DNA of 64,000 bases from Chitinimonas sp. BJYL2 (GTDB taxonomy: Bacteria > Pseudomonadota > Gammaproteobacteria > Burkholderiales > Chitinimonadaceae), in NCBI RefSeq assembly GCF_027257935.1, contig NZ_JANZKW010000001.1, positions 1-64,000 of the forward strand, given 5' to 3'. This document shows, one piece after another, positions 16,713 through 26,360 of the stretch. Both the position numbers and the translations under genes were made by a program. The notes beneath the pieces are model-generated. The model did no database searches. It saw only the letters and a list, made by a program, of their open reading frames with translations, and was not told the DNA's origin. Each line of letters starts with the position of its first letter. Within the stretch, counting starts at the first letter, position 1.

Positions 16713-17303
16713 ATGCACGCACCACTCGACGCCCGCGCCTTTGATCAGTTGTTCAACGAAGCACGCACCTACAACCGCTTCTCGGATCAAGCAGTCAGCG
16801 ACGCCACCCTAGTCGCCCTTTACGATGCACTCAAGTGGGCGCCTACCAGCGCCAATGCATCGCCAGCACGTTTCGTGTTCGTGAAGTCGGCGGAGGCCAA
16901 GGCCAAGCTGAGGCCGGCTTTGTCGGAAGGTAATCTGGAAAAGACCATGGCTGCACCGGTCACCGTGATCGTTGCCTACGACCTTGAGTTCTACGAACAA
17001 CTACCCAAGCTGTTCCCGCACACCGATGCACGCAGCTGGTTTGCCGGTAACGATGTCGTCATCCAGACAACTGCCTTCCGCAACAGCAGCCTGCAAGGCG
17101 CTTATCTGATCATGGCGGCGCGCGCGCTGGGCCTGGATTGCGGCCCCATGTCGGGCTTTGATAACGCCAAGGTCGATGAGGCCTTCTTTGCCGGCACCCG
17201 TGTCAAATCCAACTTCCTGATCAATCTCGGCTACGGCATTCCTGAAGGGCTGCATGCGCGCAATCCGCGTCTGGCCTTTGACGACGCCTGCCGTATTGCC
17301 TGA
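16713..17303 (+). CDS. rutE: RutE-like nitroreductase (malonic semialdehyde reductase family)
   Basis: A 196-residue flavin-dependent nitroreductase, the same length as E. coli RutE and very similar throughout: [66 protein letters not shown] and [11 protein letters not shown] all have RutE counterparts. RutE reduces malonic semialdehyde to 3-hydroxypropionate in uracil catabolism. No other rut genes are near, so here it may be a general detoxifying reductase for small aldehydes. It would act as a cytosolic FMN-dependent homodimer using NAD(P)H. Start ATG 16713. Confidence 0.85.
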   Translation: MHAPLDARAFDQLFNEARTYNRFSDQAVSDATLVALYDALKWAPTSANASPARFVFVKSAEAKAKLRPALSEGNLEKTMAAPVTVIVAYDLEFYEQLPKLFPHTDARSWFAGNDVVIQTTAFRNSSLQGAYLIMAARALGLDCGPMSGFDNAKVDEAFFAGTRVKSNFLINLGYGIPEGLHARNPRLAFDDACRIA

Positions 17304-17327
17304 ACCTGATCCAGCCCTAAGCGAGCA

Positions 17328-18437
17328 ATGGCCGACAATCAGAAAAAAGCACAGTGGGACGTCTGGAAGGAGCTCGACGAGCTGCGCCAGCGCCATAAGG
17401 AGCTGGCGGCGATGTTCGCCAAGGTTGGCGTTGCGCCCGAGTTTGCGCAAATGACCAACAGCCTGCGGCTCGATGTCCAGCGCCGCCCGCCTTCCCCGCC
17501 CCTGATGACGGGTGAGCGCGACAAAGATGCGCAGCTTCAGGAAGAGTACAAACGCGCTTTCGCAAGCCACTACGAAGAGGTGTTCTTCAAGGTAGAGAAT
17601 TGCCTGCGCATGCCGTGGCCACCTGAAACGGCTTACCTGATCCCGCCCATTCAGGAAGAACTGGAGAATATCCGTCGGGCGCTGGTGAAGAGTCCGCTGA
17701 CGCCGCCATCTCTGGAAAAGCTGGATGTACTGATCGAGGAATATTCCAACCTCGACAAGATGGACAGTCGTCTTGACCGTGCCGCCATCGATGCACGCAA
17801 GGCGCAATTGATCGATGTCCTGGGCTTTCCGCTTCTGGTTCGGCGGCAGCTGGGTCACCCCGAATGGGAGCTGTTGCCGCAACTCGCCAGTGATGCCTAC
17901 CAGCAATTGCTCAGCAGCAAGATCGCCGCTTATCAGTCCGTGGATTGGTTGCACAGCCGCCTGTTCGACAAGTGGTACATCGCGCTGGAGTTCGACGCCA
18001 TCTGGGCTCGCCTCAAGCGCGACGCCAACGACCGCGAGCGCATCATCAGTCAGCTGAAACTGAACTGGCCCAAGCTGGGAAACTGGGCGCCCGACTTCCC
18101 GCATGCTGATCTGGTCTGGTATCTGCTACTGGTACTGATCTGCGTCGTCGCGCTGATCGTCGAGTGGTGGTGGTGGGCTGGGGGCCTGCTGATCTGGCTG
18201 CAACTTTCCGTGATCATCGAAAAGCACCATGCCCAGCTCGTCATCAAGCGACGCCAGGCACTGCTGCTGGAATGCGGCCGGTTCAAGCGCATACGCGACC
18301 AGATTTCATCGGGCAAATTCGACGCGAGCACCGTGCTGCGGCAGCTGAAACAGTTCAATTTCCGTCACTACGTCTCCGAGGAAGGCCTCCGGCTGCTGCA
18401 GACGATGTCGATGACGGGAAGCAGCTTCATGTACTAG
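17328..18437 (+). CDS. Hypothetical protein with one or two C-terminal membrane segments
   Basis: A 369-residue protein I do not recognise. The first about 265 residues are hydrophilic and helix-rich with many charged pairs (KELDELRQRHKELAAMF looks coiled-coil-like). A hydrophobic block, WYLLLVLICVVALIVE then WWWWAGGLLIWLQLSVII (about residues 264-300), would form a hairpin in the membrane, followed by about 70 cytoplasmic residues. It begins 24 bases after rutE and may share its transcript. Tryptophan-rich WWWW at the hairpin turn is unusual. Confidence 0.7.
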   Translation: MADNQKKAQWDVWKELDELRQRHKELAAMFAKVGVAPEFAQMTNSLRLDVQRRPPSPPLMTGERDKDAQLQEEYKRAFASHYEEVFFKVENCLRMPWPPETAYLIPPIQEELENIRRALVKSPLTPPSLEKLDVLIEEYSNLDKMDSRLDRAAIDARKAQLIDVLGFPLLVRRQLGHPEWELLPQLASDAYQQLLSSKIAAYQSVDWLHSRLFDKWYIALEFDAIWARLKRDANDRERIISQLKLNWPKLGNWAPDFPHADLVWYLLLVLICVVALIVEWWWWAGGLLIWLQLSVIIEKHHAQLVIKRRQALLLECGRFKRIRDQISSGKFDASTVLRQLKQFNFRHYVSEEGLRLLQTMSMTGSSFMY

Positions 18438-18540
18438 GCTCAACGAAGTCGCCGGGTTACCTGCCAATGCCACTATTTCACTGGCACAGGTACAGGCAAA
18501 AGTCTAAATTCACGGTGCAATCCGTATTGCAGGGGGCAGG

Positions 18541-20091
18541 ATGAAAACCCAGTTAGCCACGCTCTGTCTTGTTTGCGCTTGTGTTGCGCAAGCCACAGAG
18601 ACGCTCAAGTTTCCGGTCAAGGCTTACCGGGTGGAAGGCAACTCCCTGCTGCCCGACGCCCAGATCCAGGCAGCACTTGCACCGTTCATCGGCCCGGAAC
18701 GCGATTTTGCAGATGTGCAGCGCGCACTGGAGGCGCTCGAAGGCGAGTACCGCGCAGCCGGTTATGGTGTGTTGCAAGTCTACCTGCCCGAGCAGGAGCT
18801 CAATCAAGGCACCGTGCTGTTCAAGGTGATAGAACCGCGCCTGGGGCAAGTGCGTATCGAGGGTAGCCAGCACTACAGCGATCACAACATCCGCCGTACC
18901 CTGCCAGTTCTCAAGGAAGGCGCCGTTCCCAACACGGCGGACCTGACCCAGAGCCTGCGTCTGGCAAACGAACACCCCGCCCGTCGTCTGGCCGTCACCC
19001 TGCAGGCCGGGCAAGCCAACGACAGCGTGGACGCCACCATCAAGGTAAGCGAGGAGAAGCCCTGGCGTGCCTTCGTAGGCGTCGATAACACCGGCACCAG
19101 CGAAACCGGACGGACACGCCTGATGGTGGGCTATCAGCACGCCAACCTGCTGGACCTGGACCACGTACTCACCGCACAGATCACCACCTCGCCCGAGAAG
19201 GCCGATCAGGTGCAGATCCTGGGTCTCGGCTACCGGATCCCCCTCTATGCACTCGGCGACAGTCTGAGTCTTTACGCTGGCTATTCCAGCGTGGAATCCG
19301 GTGCGCTACAGGGCCTGTTTACCGTTAACGGCAAAGGCTTGGTTGCGGGTGCCCGCTACAACCAGGCATTACGGGACATTGGTGCCTATCAGCACAAGTT
19401 GAGCTGGGGCCTGGATTTGCGCCGTTTCGACAGTGCCACCACCTTTTCTGGCGGCGCCGCGCTACCGGAAAGCCGCTACACGCTGCGCCCCATCAGCGTG
19501 GGATACCAGGGCCAGCGGCAACGCAATGACTTCTCATACGATATCAACGCCAGCTTGGCCTACAACCTGATCAGCAGTGACAATCTGGCCATCAATGCAG
19601 GCCGTTTGGGCGCCAAAGAACATTATTCCGTGGTGCGTTACGGCACCAATCTTTACTACACCCCCGCCCCCGAATGGACACTGCATGCTGGTCTCAGCGG
19701 TCAGTTCAGCCGCGATGCGCTCGCCCCCGGTGAGCAGTTTGGTCTGGGTGGTGCGAGCAGTGTGCGGGGTTATGGTGAGCGCGTTGTTGCCGACGACGAA
19801 GGGGTGCTGGTCAACCTTGAAGCCTTCTCCCCGGATTGGGGTAGCAAGATGGGCTTAGCCGGTCTCAGTTTGCGCGGTGCAGCCTTCCTTGACTGGGGAC
19901 GCCTGTCGCGCAATCAGCCCCTGCCCGGTGAAGCGACAAGTACGGAACTGGCGGGGGCAGGCCTGGGTTTGCGACTGAACTGGCAGAAAACTGCTGCCAT
20001 CAAGCTGGACGTGGCAAGGGCACTCAAAGAGGGTGCCGCTGAGCAAAAGGGCGATACCCGCGTACACGTATCAGCCGTTTTATCGTACTGA
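18541..20091 (+). CDS. Two-partner secretion transporter TpsB (ShlB/FhaC/HecB family)
   Basis: A 516-residue outer-membrane transporter. It has a signal peptide (about residues 1-19), two POTRA-like domains (about 25-100 and 103-170, the second starting VRIEGSQHYSDHNIRRTL), and a 16-strand barrel domain carrying the family motif SVRGYGE near 408, which sits in loop L6 inside the pore. It ends in a C-terminal aromatic (VLSY), the usual BAM-recognition signal. It exports the large TpsA-like protein encoded 64 bases downstream. A preceding GGGGGCAGG sits at the right distance from ATG 18541. Members also include haemolysin and adhesin secretors, so cargo type is set by the neighbour. Confidence 0.93.
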   Translation: MKTQLATLCLVCACVAQATETLKFPVKAYRVEGNSLLPDAQIQAALAPFIGPERDFADVQRALEALEGEYRAAGYGVLQVYLPEQELNQGTVLFKVIEPRLGQVRIEGSQHYSDHNIRRTLPVLKEGAVPNTADLTQSLRLANEHPARRLAVTLQAGQANDSVDATIKVSEEKPWRAFVGVDNTGTSETGRTRLMVGYQHANLLDLDHVLTAQITTSPEKADQVQILGLGYRIPLYALGDSLSLYAGYSSVESGALQGLFTVNGKGLVAGARYNQALRDIGAYQHKLSWGLDLRRFDSATTFSGGAALPESRYTLRPISVGYQGQRQRNDFSYDINASLAYNLISSDNLAINAGRLGAKEHYSVVRYGTNLYYTPAPEWTLHAGLSGQFSRDALAPGEQFGLGGASSVRGYGERVVADDEGVLVNLEAFSPDWGSKMGLAGLSLRGAAFLDWGRLSRNQPLPGEATSTELAGAGLGLRLNWQKTAAIKLDVARALKEGAAEQKGDTRVHVSAVLSY

Positions 20092-20155
20092 AGAACTTAA
20101 CTGGTCTTTCTCAGGGGTACTGCGTGCCCCTACCCCGCTCCGGCGGAAGGAGTTG

Positions 20156-23100
20156 ATGATGAAACCCCAATCAAGCCAATTTGCGATCAAGGCAGTTTGC
20201 CTGGCCACCCTGGCCTGTTTTGCCCCGGTTGGGCATGCCAACCCGAGTGGCGGCAGTGTTGTTGCAGGCAGCGCAACCATCGAGCAGCAGGGGAACACCC
20301 TGACGGTGACCAACACGCCAGGTGCCATCATCAACTGGTCCGCCTTCTCTATCGGCAAGGACGAAATCACCCGCTTTGTGCAGCAAAGCAGCCAGAGCGC
20401 CGTGCTCAATCGCGTGGTCGGACAAGATCCATCGCAAATCCTGGGCAGCCTGCAATCGAATGGGCGCGTGTTCCTGATCAACCCTAACGGCATCGTCTTT
20501 GGTGAAGGCGCGCGCATTGATACGGCCGGCCTGCTTGCCTCAACGCTGAATCTGCGCGACGAAGACTTCAGCGCTGGCAAGCTCCGGCTCGAAGGGGCGG
20601 CGACGGGGACGGTCCGCAATGCGGCGCATATCACGACGCCCAGCGGCGGCTTCGTTTATCTGATTGCCCCTGCTGTCGAGAACAACGGCGTGATCGTTTC
20701 GCCCAATGGCGAAATCCTGCTTGCTGCCGGTGCTAGCGTGGAATTGGTGGATGGCGTGGATACCAGCTTGCGGGTCAAGGTTGCCGCGCCTGCCGGCAAT
20801 GTCCTGAACGTGGGGAAAATGATTGCTGAACAAGGTCGCATCGGTATCTTTGCCGCTGCAATTCGCCAGCAGGGCTTGGTCAGCGCCAACCAGGCTGAAC
20901 TCGGTGATGGCGGCAAAGTGGTGTTCCGCGCCAGTGGCAATATCGATCTGGCAAGCGGCAGCCTGACACGGGCCAAGGGAGGCGAGGTACTGATCGACTC
21001 GATCGGTGGGACGAGCACCCTCGGCGGCACGATCGACACCGCCAGTGCCCATGGCAAAGGCGGCAATGTACGGTTGCTGGGCGACGCAGTCACTCTGCAA
21101 GGCAGCGCACTCATCGATGCCCGGGGGCTGAATGGTGGCGGCGAAGTGCTGGTCGGTGGTGGTTATCAGGGCAAGGATGCCTCGGTACACAACGCGCGTA
21201 CCACGAACATGGCCGCGGGCGCGTTGATCGATTCCAGTGCTACAGGTAATGGTGATGCGGGTCAGACCATCTTGTGGGCGGATGATCACACGAACATGCA
21301 AGGCACCATCCTTGCCAAGGGTGGTTTACTGGGCGGTAACGGTGCGCTGGTGGAAGTGTCCGGCAAACAGACGTTGCAGTATGGCGGTACGGTGGATACG
21401 AGCGCAGCCAACGGCAAGATGGGGACCTTGCTGCTCGACCCGACGGACATGACAGTCACGCAGTGCTGCGGACCTTGCGGAGTCAATCAGCTTGACGTCA
21501 GCACCATTGAAGGCTCGGCGACCAACTTCATACTTTCTGCCAACAATGCAACCTTCAACTACGCGCTGAATATCACGAGCGGCAAATCACTGACGGTAGA
21601 TGCCGCGGGCACCATAGATATCTACTCGAGCATTACGTCAAATGGTGCATTGACCCTCAATTCGGGCAGCAACATCACGGTGTATAGCGCGCCGATCTCT
21701 GCCACCACCATCAACATGACCGCCACACAGATCGGCTTTGACGATTCGGCGGTGAATGCCTCGAGCAAGGTTACGCTCAACACGCCGAATCTTCTGGTTG
21801 GCGGGATCAGCACGATCACCGCCCCCACGGGTATCCACCTGAAGAGCAACTTCATCAATCTGGCGCCCAACTCGATCAACACCTCGTCCTCGCTGGTGAT
21901 CGAGCCTTACTCTTCCGCCGACTTCACGCTGGATGCCACCTTCCTTGCGGGTATTGCGCCCAGCTCCAATGCGGCCCTGTTCCTGAAGGGTGGGAACATC
22001 ACTCTCGCCAATGCACTGAACTGGGGTGGCGATGTCACCATTGTTGCCGGTACTGCATTTACCAATTCAGCAGGATCAACCGGTCTCAGCTCCACCAACG
22101 GCCGCTATCTGGTTTATTCCTACAGCCCTTCATCCGATGTGCGGGGGGTAGTAGGGGGGTTCAGCAAGCACTATAACCAGCCTTTCGTCGCCGGTTCTAC
22201 GCCCAGCTACGCCAGCACCGGCAACTGGTTCTTCTACAGCTACGCGCCAACCCTGTATGTGATTCCTACAGGCGGAACGATCACTTACGGCGCCGCCATT
22301 CCGGGCACCTTTACGCTCGATTCCGCCGGCCTGATTGACGGTGACACCATGGCCAACGCCAATGTCACTGGCGCCCCTAGCTTCCAGGCGACGGTATCCT
22401 CCGGCACCATTGCCCAAGACATGATGGGTTCGCCCGCGCTGGCCGTGTTGGCGGCAACATCCGGGTCCGGCAGCCTCAATGTGGGTAACTACTCCCTGCA
22501 GTATCAATCCGGATTGGCATCGAGCCTTGGGTACCAGTTCAGCACCTACACGGGATCGCTGGTGGTGAATCCGGCCACGATCTCGATCGGCAGCCAGAAC
22601 TACAGCAAGGTTTACGACGGCTCGACCATCGCAGATCTGAGCAAGAGTCTGTCCGGGGTGCTGCCGGGTGACCAAGTCGGACTGTCCGGGTTTGCCAACT
22701 TTGATAACAAGAACGTTGGCATGGGCAAGACCATTACGTTCAGCGGGATGAGCCTGTCCGGAACGGATTCGGGTAACTACATTCTGGCCAACTCCAGCGG
22801 CAGCGTATTGGGTGACATTACTCACGCCTTGCTCACGCTCAGCGGTATCGTCATAGACAACAAGGTTTATGACGGCTCCACGAAAGCCACGTTCTCGTCA
22901 ACCGGTGCGCTTAGCGGTGTAATCAATGGCGATAACGTTGAGCTGAAAACCGACGCAGCCCAGTTTGCCGACAAGAATGTCGGGGATGGCAAGACCGTCA
23001 CGATTTCGAATATTGCGCTGGGCGGCACAGATGGCGGCAACTATCTGCTTGATGTGAAGAGTTTTATTGGCAAGGCCAACATTACCCGCGCGCCGTCGGT

Positions 23101-24652
23101 CTCCTGGGTGGGTGGCGCGTCGGGTAACTGGATGGACCCCGCCAACTGGGCAGGCGGTGCCGTGCCCGACTTGGCCAACGTCGCCGCCGTCTCCATCCCG
23201 ACGGGGACTTCGATTACCTTTGACGGCGGCACGGTCGATCTCGACAGCATCAGCTCCAGTGGCACGATCTCGCTGTCGGGTGGCGAACTCAAGATCAAAG
23301 GCGCGGTAAGTACCAGCGGATGGCAGCAGACTGCTGGCAGCCTCAGTGCTTCTACCCTCACGGTCACAGACAGCTTCAGTCAGACAGGCGGAACCATCAA
23401 GGCCGGCAACCTTGCCATTACGCAGACCGCCGGCAATACCGTACTGGGTAATATCGAAGTGGCCGAGGCCGGGATCAGTAGCGTCGGCGACGTGACACAG
23501 AGCGGTAGCATGAGCGTCTCTGGCCTGCTCAAGGTCAATGCAGCCAACGTGACGCTGGATGCCGCCAACAACAGCTTCAACAAGGTCAATATCGCCAGTT
23601 CTGGTAGTACCAAACTGACCGACACCGGTGATCTGATGGTTGAGAAGATCATCGCCGGCAGCAATATCAATCTCGTCGTCACCGGCAATCTGCTTGGCGA
23701 GGGTGCTGGCCCGCATCTGCAAGGGGTTGCCGCCGATCTGAAGGCGGCAAACATCAATCAGCTCAATATGGCGATGGATCAGCTGACCTTTGCAGCTAGC
23801 GGCGATGTAAAACTGCAAAATCAGAAAGCACTCAACCTGATGGCTAGCCAAGCCGGAGGCAGCGTTTATGTCGAGTCGTTCGGCGGCTTGACCACATCAG
23901 GCAAAGTTGTCGCAGGCACCAGTCTTGACCTGATTACCCACAGCCCAATGACCATTGGTACAGACGGCATTCAGGCTGGCACCGTCAAACTCAAGTCATT
24001 CTCCAGTGCAGGCGTGGATGACATCGTGATCAATGGCAATATCGTTGCCTCGGTCGGTAGCTGCGATGTCGAATCGGGTGGTGGCATCACCCAGAATGCC
24101 AACGTGCAAACCAGTGGTGGCGGCATTCAGATGGCAGCACTGGATGGCAGCCTGCTGATGGGTAGCAATGCCTCGTCATCCTCCAATGGTGGCAGCATCA
24201 ACTACAGCGCACTCGGCGATATCACCCTGGCCCTGTTGGATGCGGGCAGTGGTGCAGTGGCACTCAACTCGACGCAGGGCGGCATCGGTTCCGTTGGTAC
24301 GGGATTGAACATTCGCTCAGGCTCGCTGGATGCGTCGGCGCAGGGGGCCATTCGCCTGCAGGCAGATACCCCGCCCGATAAACTCAAGCTGGCTAGCACC
24401 TCCGGTCTGATCTTGATCACCGATCCTTCCGGCGTAGCCCTGCCGGGTAGCACCATCAGTACCGGTGGCACTACTACCGGCCCGACCGGTGTGCTTGTGC
24501 AATCGATCAACAACGTTGCCAACCAAGGCGGTCTGACCGTGGCGGACCCGCAAGATCAGGATGCAGGCACCCCGGGTCAGCAATCTGGCTCCACACCAAC
24601 CGGCGAACAGGGACAAGACAATGACAAGCAGAAAAAAGCCAAGAAGTGCTAA
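20156..24652 (+). CDS. TpsA exoprotein/adhesin with filamentous haemagglutinin N-terminal domain and YDG repeats
   Basis: A 1498-residue secreted protein, partner of TpsB. A signal peptide (ending ...VGHA) precedes the TPS domain, with INWSAFSIGKDEITRF and NPNGIVFGEGARIDTAGLL near residue 60-125, the region recognised by TpsB. The rest is beta-helix-like repeats. Two YDG-type modules (KVYDGST near 818 and 903, each followed by GDNV/GDQV and DKNVG/NKNVG blocks) are typical of large adhesins. Odd points are a CCGPC cluster near 437-441 and a C-terminal KKAKKC ending in cysteine. I placed the start at the double ATG (20156/20159) because GGCGGAAGGAG lies just upstream; an upstream frame overlapping tpsB is less likely. 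Likely surface adhesin or biofilm factor. Confidence 0.9.
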   Translation: MMKPQSSQFAIKAVCLATLACFAPVGHANPSGGSVVAGSATIEQQGNTLTVTNTPGAIINWSAFSIGKDEITRFVQQSSQSAVLNRVVGQDPSQILGSLQSNGRVFLINPNGIVFGEGARIDTAGLLASTLNLRDEDFSAGKLRLEGAATGTVRNAAHITTPSGGFVYLIAPAVENNGVIVSPNGEILLAAGASVELVDGVDTSLRVKVAAPAGNVLNVGKMIAEQGRIGIFAAAIRQQGLVSANQAELGDGGKVVFRASGNIDLASGSLTRAKGGEVLIDSIGGTSTLGGTIDTASAHGKGGNVRLLGDAVTLQGSALIDARGLNGGGEVLVGGGYQGKDASVHNARTTNMAAGALIDSSATGNGDAGQTILWADDHTNMQGTILAKGGLLGGNGALVEVSGKQTLQYGGTVDTSAANGKMGTLLLDPTDMTVTQCCGPCGVNQLDVSTIEGSATNFILSANNATFNYALNITSGKSLTVDAAGTIDIYSSITSNGALTLNSGSNITVYSAPISATTINMTATQIGFDDSAVNASSKVTLNTPNLLVGGISTITAPTGIHLKSNFINLAPNSINTSSSLVIEPYSSADFTLDATFLAGIAPSSNAALFLKGGNITLANALNWGGDVTIVAGTAFTNSAGSTGLSSTNGRYLVYSYSPSSDVRGVVGGFSKHYNQPFVAGSTPSYASTGNWFFYSYAPTLYVIPTGGTITYGAAIPGTFTLDSAGLIDGDTMANANVTGAPSFQATVSSGTIAQDMMGSPALAVLAATSGSGSLNVGNYSLQYQSGLASSLGYQFSTYTGSLVVNPATISIGSQNYSKVYDGSTIADLSKSLSGVLPGDQVGLSGFANFDNKNVGMGKTITFSGMSLSGTDSGNYILANSSGSVLGDITHALLTLSGIVIDNKVYDGSTKATFSSTGALSGVINGDNVELKTDAAQFADKNVGDGKTVTISNIALGGTDGGNYLLDVKSFIGKANITRAPSVSWVGGASGNWMDPANWAGGAVPDLANVAAVSIPTGTSITFDGGTVDLDSISSSGTISLSGGELKIKGAVSTSGWQQTAGSLSASTLTVTDSFSQTGGTIKAGNLAITQTAGNTVLGNIEVAEAGISSVGDVTQSGSMSVSGLLKVNAANVTLDAANNSFNKVNIASSGSTKLTDTGDLMVEKIIAGSNINLVVTGNLLGEGAGPHLQGVAADLKAANINQLNMAMDQLTFAASGDVKLQNQKALNLMASQAGGSVYVESFGGLTTSGKVVAGTSLDLITHSPMTIGTDGIQAGTVKLKSFSSAGVDDIVINGNIVASVGSCDVESGGGITQNANVQTSGGGIQMAALDGSLLMGSNASSSSNGGSINYSALGDITLALLDAGSGAVALNSTQGGIGSVGTGLNIRSGSLDASAQGAIRLQADTPPDKLKLASTSGLILITDPSGVALPGSTISTGGTTTGPTGVLVQSINNVANQGGLTVADPQDQDAGTPGQQSGSTPTGEQGQDNDKQKKAKKC

Positions 24653-25382
24653 GCAGCTGCTGGCGCCGCTTGTCCTCGCAGGATGGATGATGGTACCCGT
24701 CGGCGCGCTGGCGGACGCCGCAGGCACCGTATCCCAGCTGGCTGGGGTGCTCACGGCGCAAAAGGTGAGTGGGAATGTCAAGATTCTGGGCGTGCGCTCG
24801 GGTATCGAAACGGGCGATCTGCTATCCACCAGTGCCAATACCTATGCGAGGATCAAGTTCTCGGATGGTGGTGAGCTGACCTTGCGCCCTAATACGCGTA
24901 TCCGTATCGACGACTACCGGTTTGATCAGGCCAAGCCACAGGAAGACAACGCATTCTTCAGTCTGATCAAGGGCGGGCTGCGCGCCGTAACGGGTTTGGT
25001 TGGCAAGCGTAACGGCCTATCGTCCTACAGGATGGCCACGCCTACCGCCACCATCGGGATTCGGGGCACCCATTACGGGGTGCTGTACTGTCGCCAGGAC
25101 GACAGCGAGTGCGATGACTATCGCACCAACCGCGGCGAATCACCGCTGGATGGCTTGCATCTGGACGTGGTGGACGGACGGATCATCGTCAACAATGCTG
25201 CCGGCAGCCAGGAGCTGGCTGCCGGCCAGTATGGCTTCGTGGGGATCAATCAGGCGCCCGTCATCGTGCCGGAAACGACAGGCGTGCCCATCTCGATTGA
25301 AAACAAGGTGAATACCCCTGCCGAAAACGTGCTGGGCACACAGCCCAACCAGCAGGATTTCGAATGTACCGTGGGTAGCTGA
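24621..25382 (+). CDS. FecR-domain protein, periplasmic, cotranscribed with the two-partner secretion genes
   Basis: A 253-residue protein with a signal peptide (TSRKKPRSAKQLLAPLVLAG...ALA). The FecR domain spans about residues 35-210: it begins at GTVSQLAGVLTAQK, continues through DLLSTSANTYARIKFSDGGE and LTLRPNTRIRIDDY, and includes ATPTATIGIRGTHY. The start at 24621 overlaps the end of TpsA by 32 bases in another frame. The upstream candidate (24561) would lie deeper inside tpsA and lacks a signal peptide at its own N-terminus. FecR proteins normally pass signals to sigma factors, but soluble secreted FecR domains accompany adhesin loci and may bind peptidoglycan or the cell surface. No ECF sigma gene is nearby. 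Confidence 0.85.
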   Translation: MTSRKKPRSAKQLLAPLVLAGWMMVPVGALADAAGTVSQLAGVLTAQKVSGNVKILGVRSGIETGDLLSTSANTYARIKFSDGGELTLRPNTRIRIDDYRFDQAKPQEDNAFFSLIKGGLRAVTGLVGKRNGLSSYRMATPTATIGIRGTHYGVLYCRQDDSECDDYRTNRGESPLDGLHLDVVDGRIIVNNAAGSQELAAGQYGFVGINQAPVIVPETTGVPISIENKVNTPAENVLGTQPNQQDFECTVGS

Positions 25383-25421
25383 CCAAGGGCTTGGCCTGCA
25401 AGCCATCATCACCTTGCAAAC

Positions 25422-25452
25422 GGGGCAGCCTTTAGCTGCCCCTTTGCTTTTG
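25422..25452 (+). terminator. Terminator of the TpsB-TpsA-FecR operon
   Basis: Eight-base stem GGGGCAGC / GCTGCCCC with a five-base loop, then TTTGCTTTTG. Confidence 0.85.
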
Positions 25453-25477
25453 CGATGACATCGGTTCGTATCCCGGT

Positions 25478-26245
25478 TCAGATCCGCCGTGGTTGTCCGT
25501 CCTCGAATACCAGTAGCTCACCGGGCTGCATTCTGATCCAGGCTTCGTTATCAGTCAGCGGTTGCGTGGCGATGACGGCAACACGGTCATGCTCCCCCGT
25601 CAGGGCATCAAAGTCGATGCTGATGTCCCGATCAACCAGGTGCGCATCACCAAAGGGTGCCTGCCTGACCAGATAATGCAGGTTCGTGGCACAGTGCGCG
25701 ATCAGCACGGTACCGTTCGACAGCAAGCAGTTGAGCGTCCCGCGCTCAGCCAGCTCACCCATCCTGAGCTTGAGAAACTGGGTCAGTGTCGGCATGTCCG
25801 GTTGGGTGGGGAACGCTGTCGCCAATGTCTCCATCAGCCAGCAAAATGCGTGCTCGCTGTCGGTATCACCAACAGGCTGGAAGCGATTGCCGCGCAAGGC
25901 AGGCAAGGATTTGAGATCACCATTGTGCGCAAATAGCCAATAACGCCCCCATAGTTCGCGCATGAAAGGATGGGTATTGGCCAGCGATACCTGGCCCACC
26001 GTGGCCTTGCGAATATGCGAGATGACATTGGTGGATTTGATCGGATACTGACGCACCAGATCCGCAATCGGCGATGAACAGGATGACTGCCAATCCAGGA
26101 ACAGTCGGCAACCCGCACCTTCAAAGAACCCGATTCCCCATCCGTCTGCATGATGATCGGTCTCCCCTCCCCGGCGACGAAAACCCTCGAACGAGAAACA
26201 GATATCAGTCGGCACATTACAATTCATGCCCAATAGCTGGCACAT
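25478..26245 (-). CDS. Class II glutamine amidotransferase (YafJ-like)
   Basis: A 255-residue Ntn-type glutamine amidotransferase. Starting at ATG 26245 gives Met-Cys, and Cys2 becomes the catalytic N-terminal nucleophile after Met removal. An upstream ATG at 26257 would bury it, so 26245 is preferred. Typical motifs are visible: HHADGWGIGFF, NTHPFMRE, FAHNGDLK and VGDTDSEHAF. YafJ-type enzymes are stand-alone glutaminases of unknown acceptor; relatives include the DUF class II amidotransferases acting on cell-wall or folate-linked substrates. It is a single gene divergent from the FliD-like gene. Confidence 0.87.
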   Translation of the reverse strand: MCQLLGMNCNVPTDICFSFEGFRRRGGETDHHADGWGIGFFEGAGCRLFLDWQSSCSSPIADLVRQYPIKSTNVISHIRKATVGQVSLANTHPFMRELWGRYWLFAHNGDLKSLPALRGNRFQPVGDTDSEHAFCWLMETLATAFPTQPDMPTLTQFLKLRMGELAERGTLNCLLSNGTVLIAHCATNLHYLVRQAPFGDAHLVDRDISIDFDALTGEHDRVAVIATQPLTDNEAWIRMQPGELLVFEDGQPRRI

Positions 26246-26360
26246 GGTATGACTCATTTCCTAACAATTTCAGCGGCTTGTCTGCCAGACGGTCAAGCTG
26301 ACACAGTCTTGGCGGCGTATATTTCAAGAGAGACCAGCAGTCATTGAATCGGGGCATGCA

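Noticed and set aside
20540-21301. 253-codon minus-strand frame
   Set aside because: Antisense to the start of the TpsA gene.
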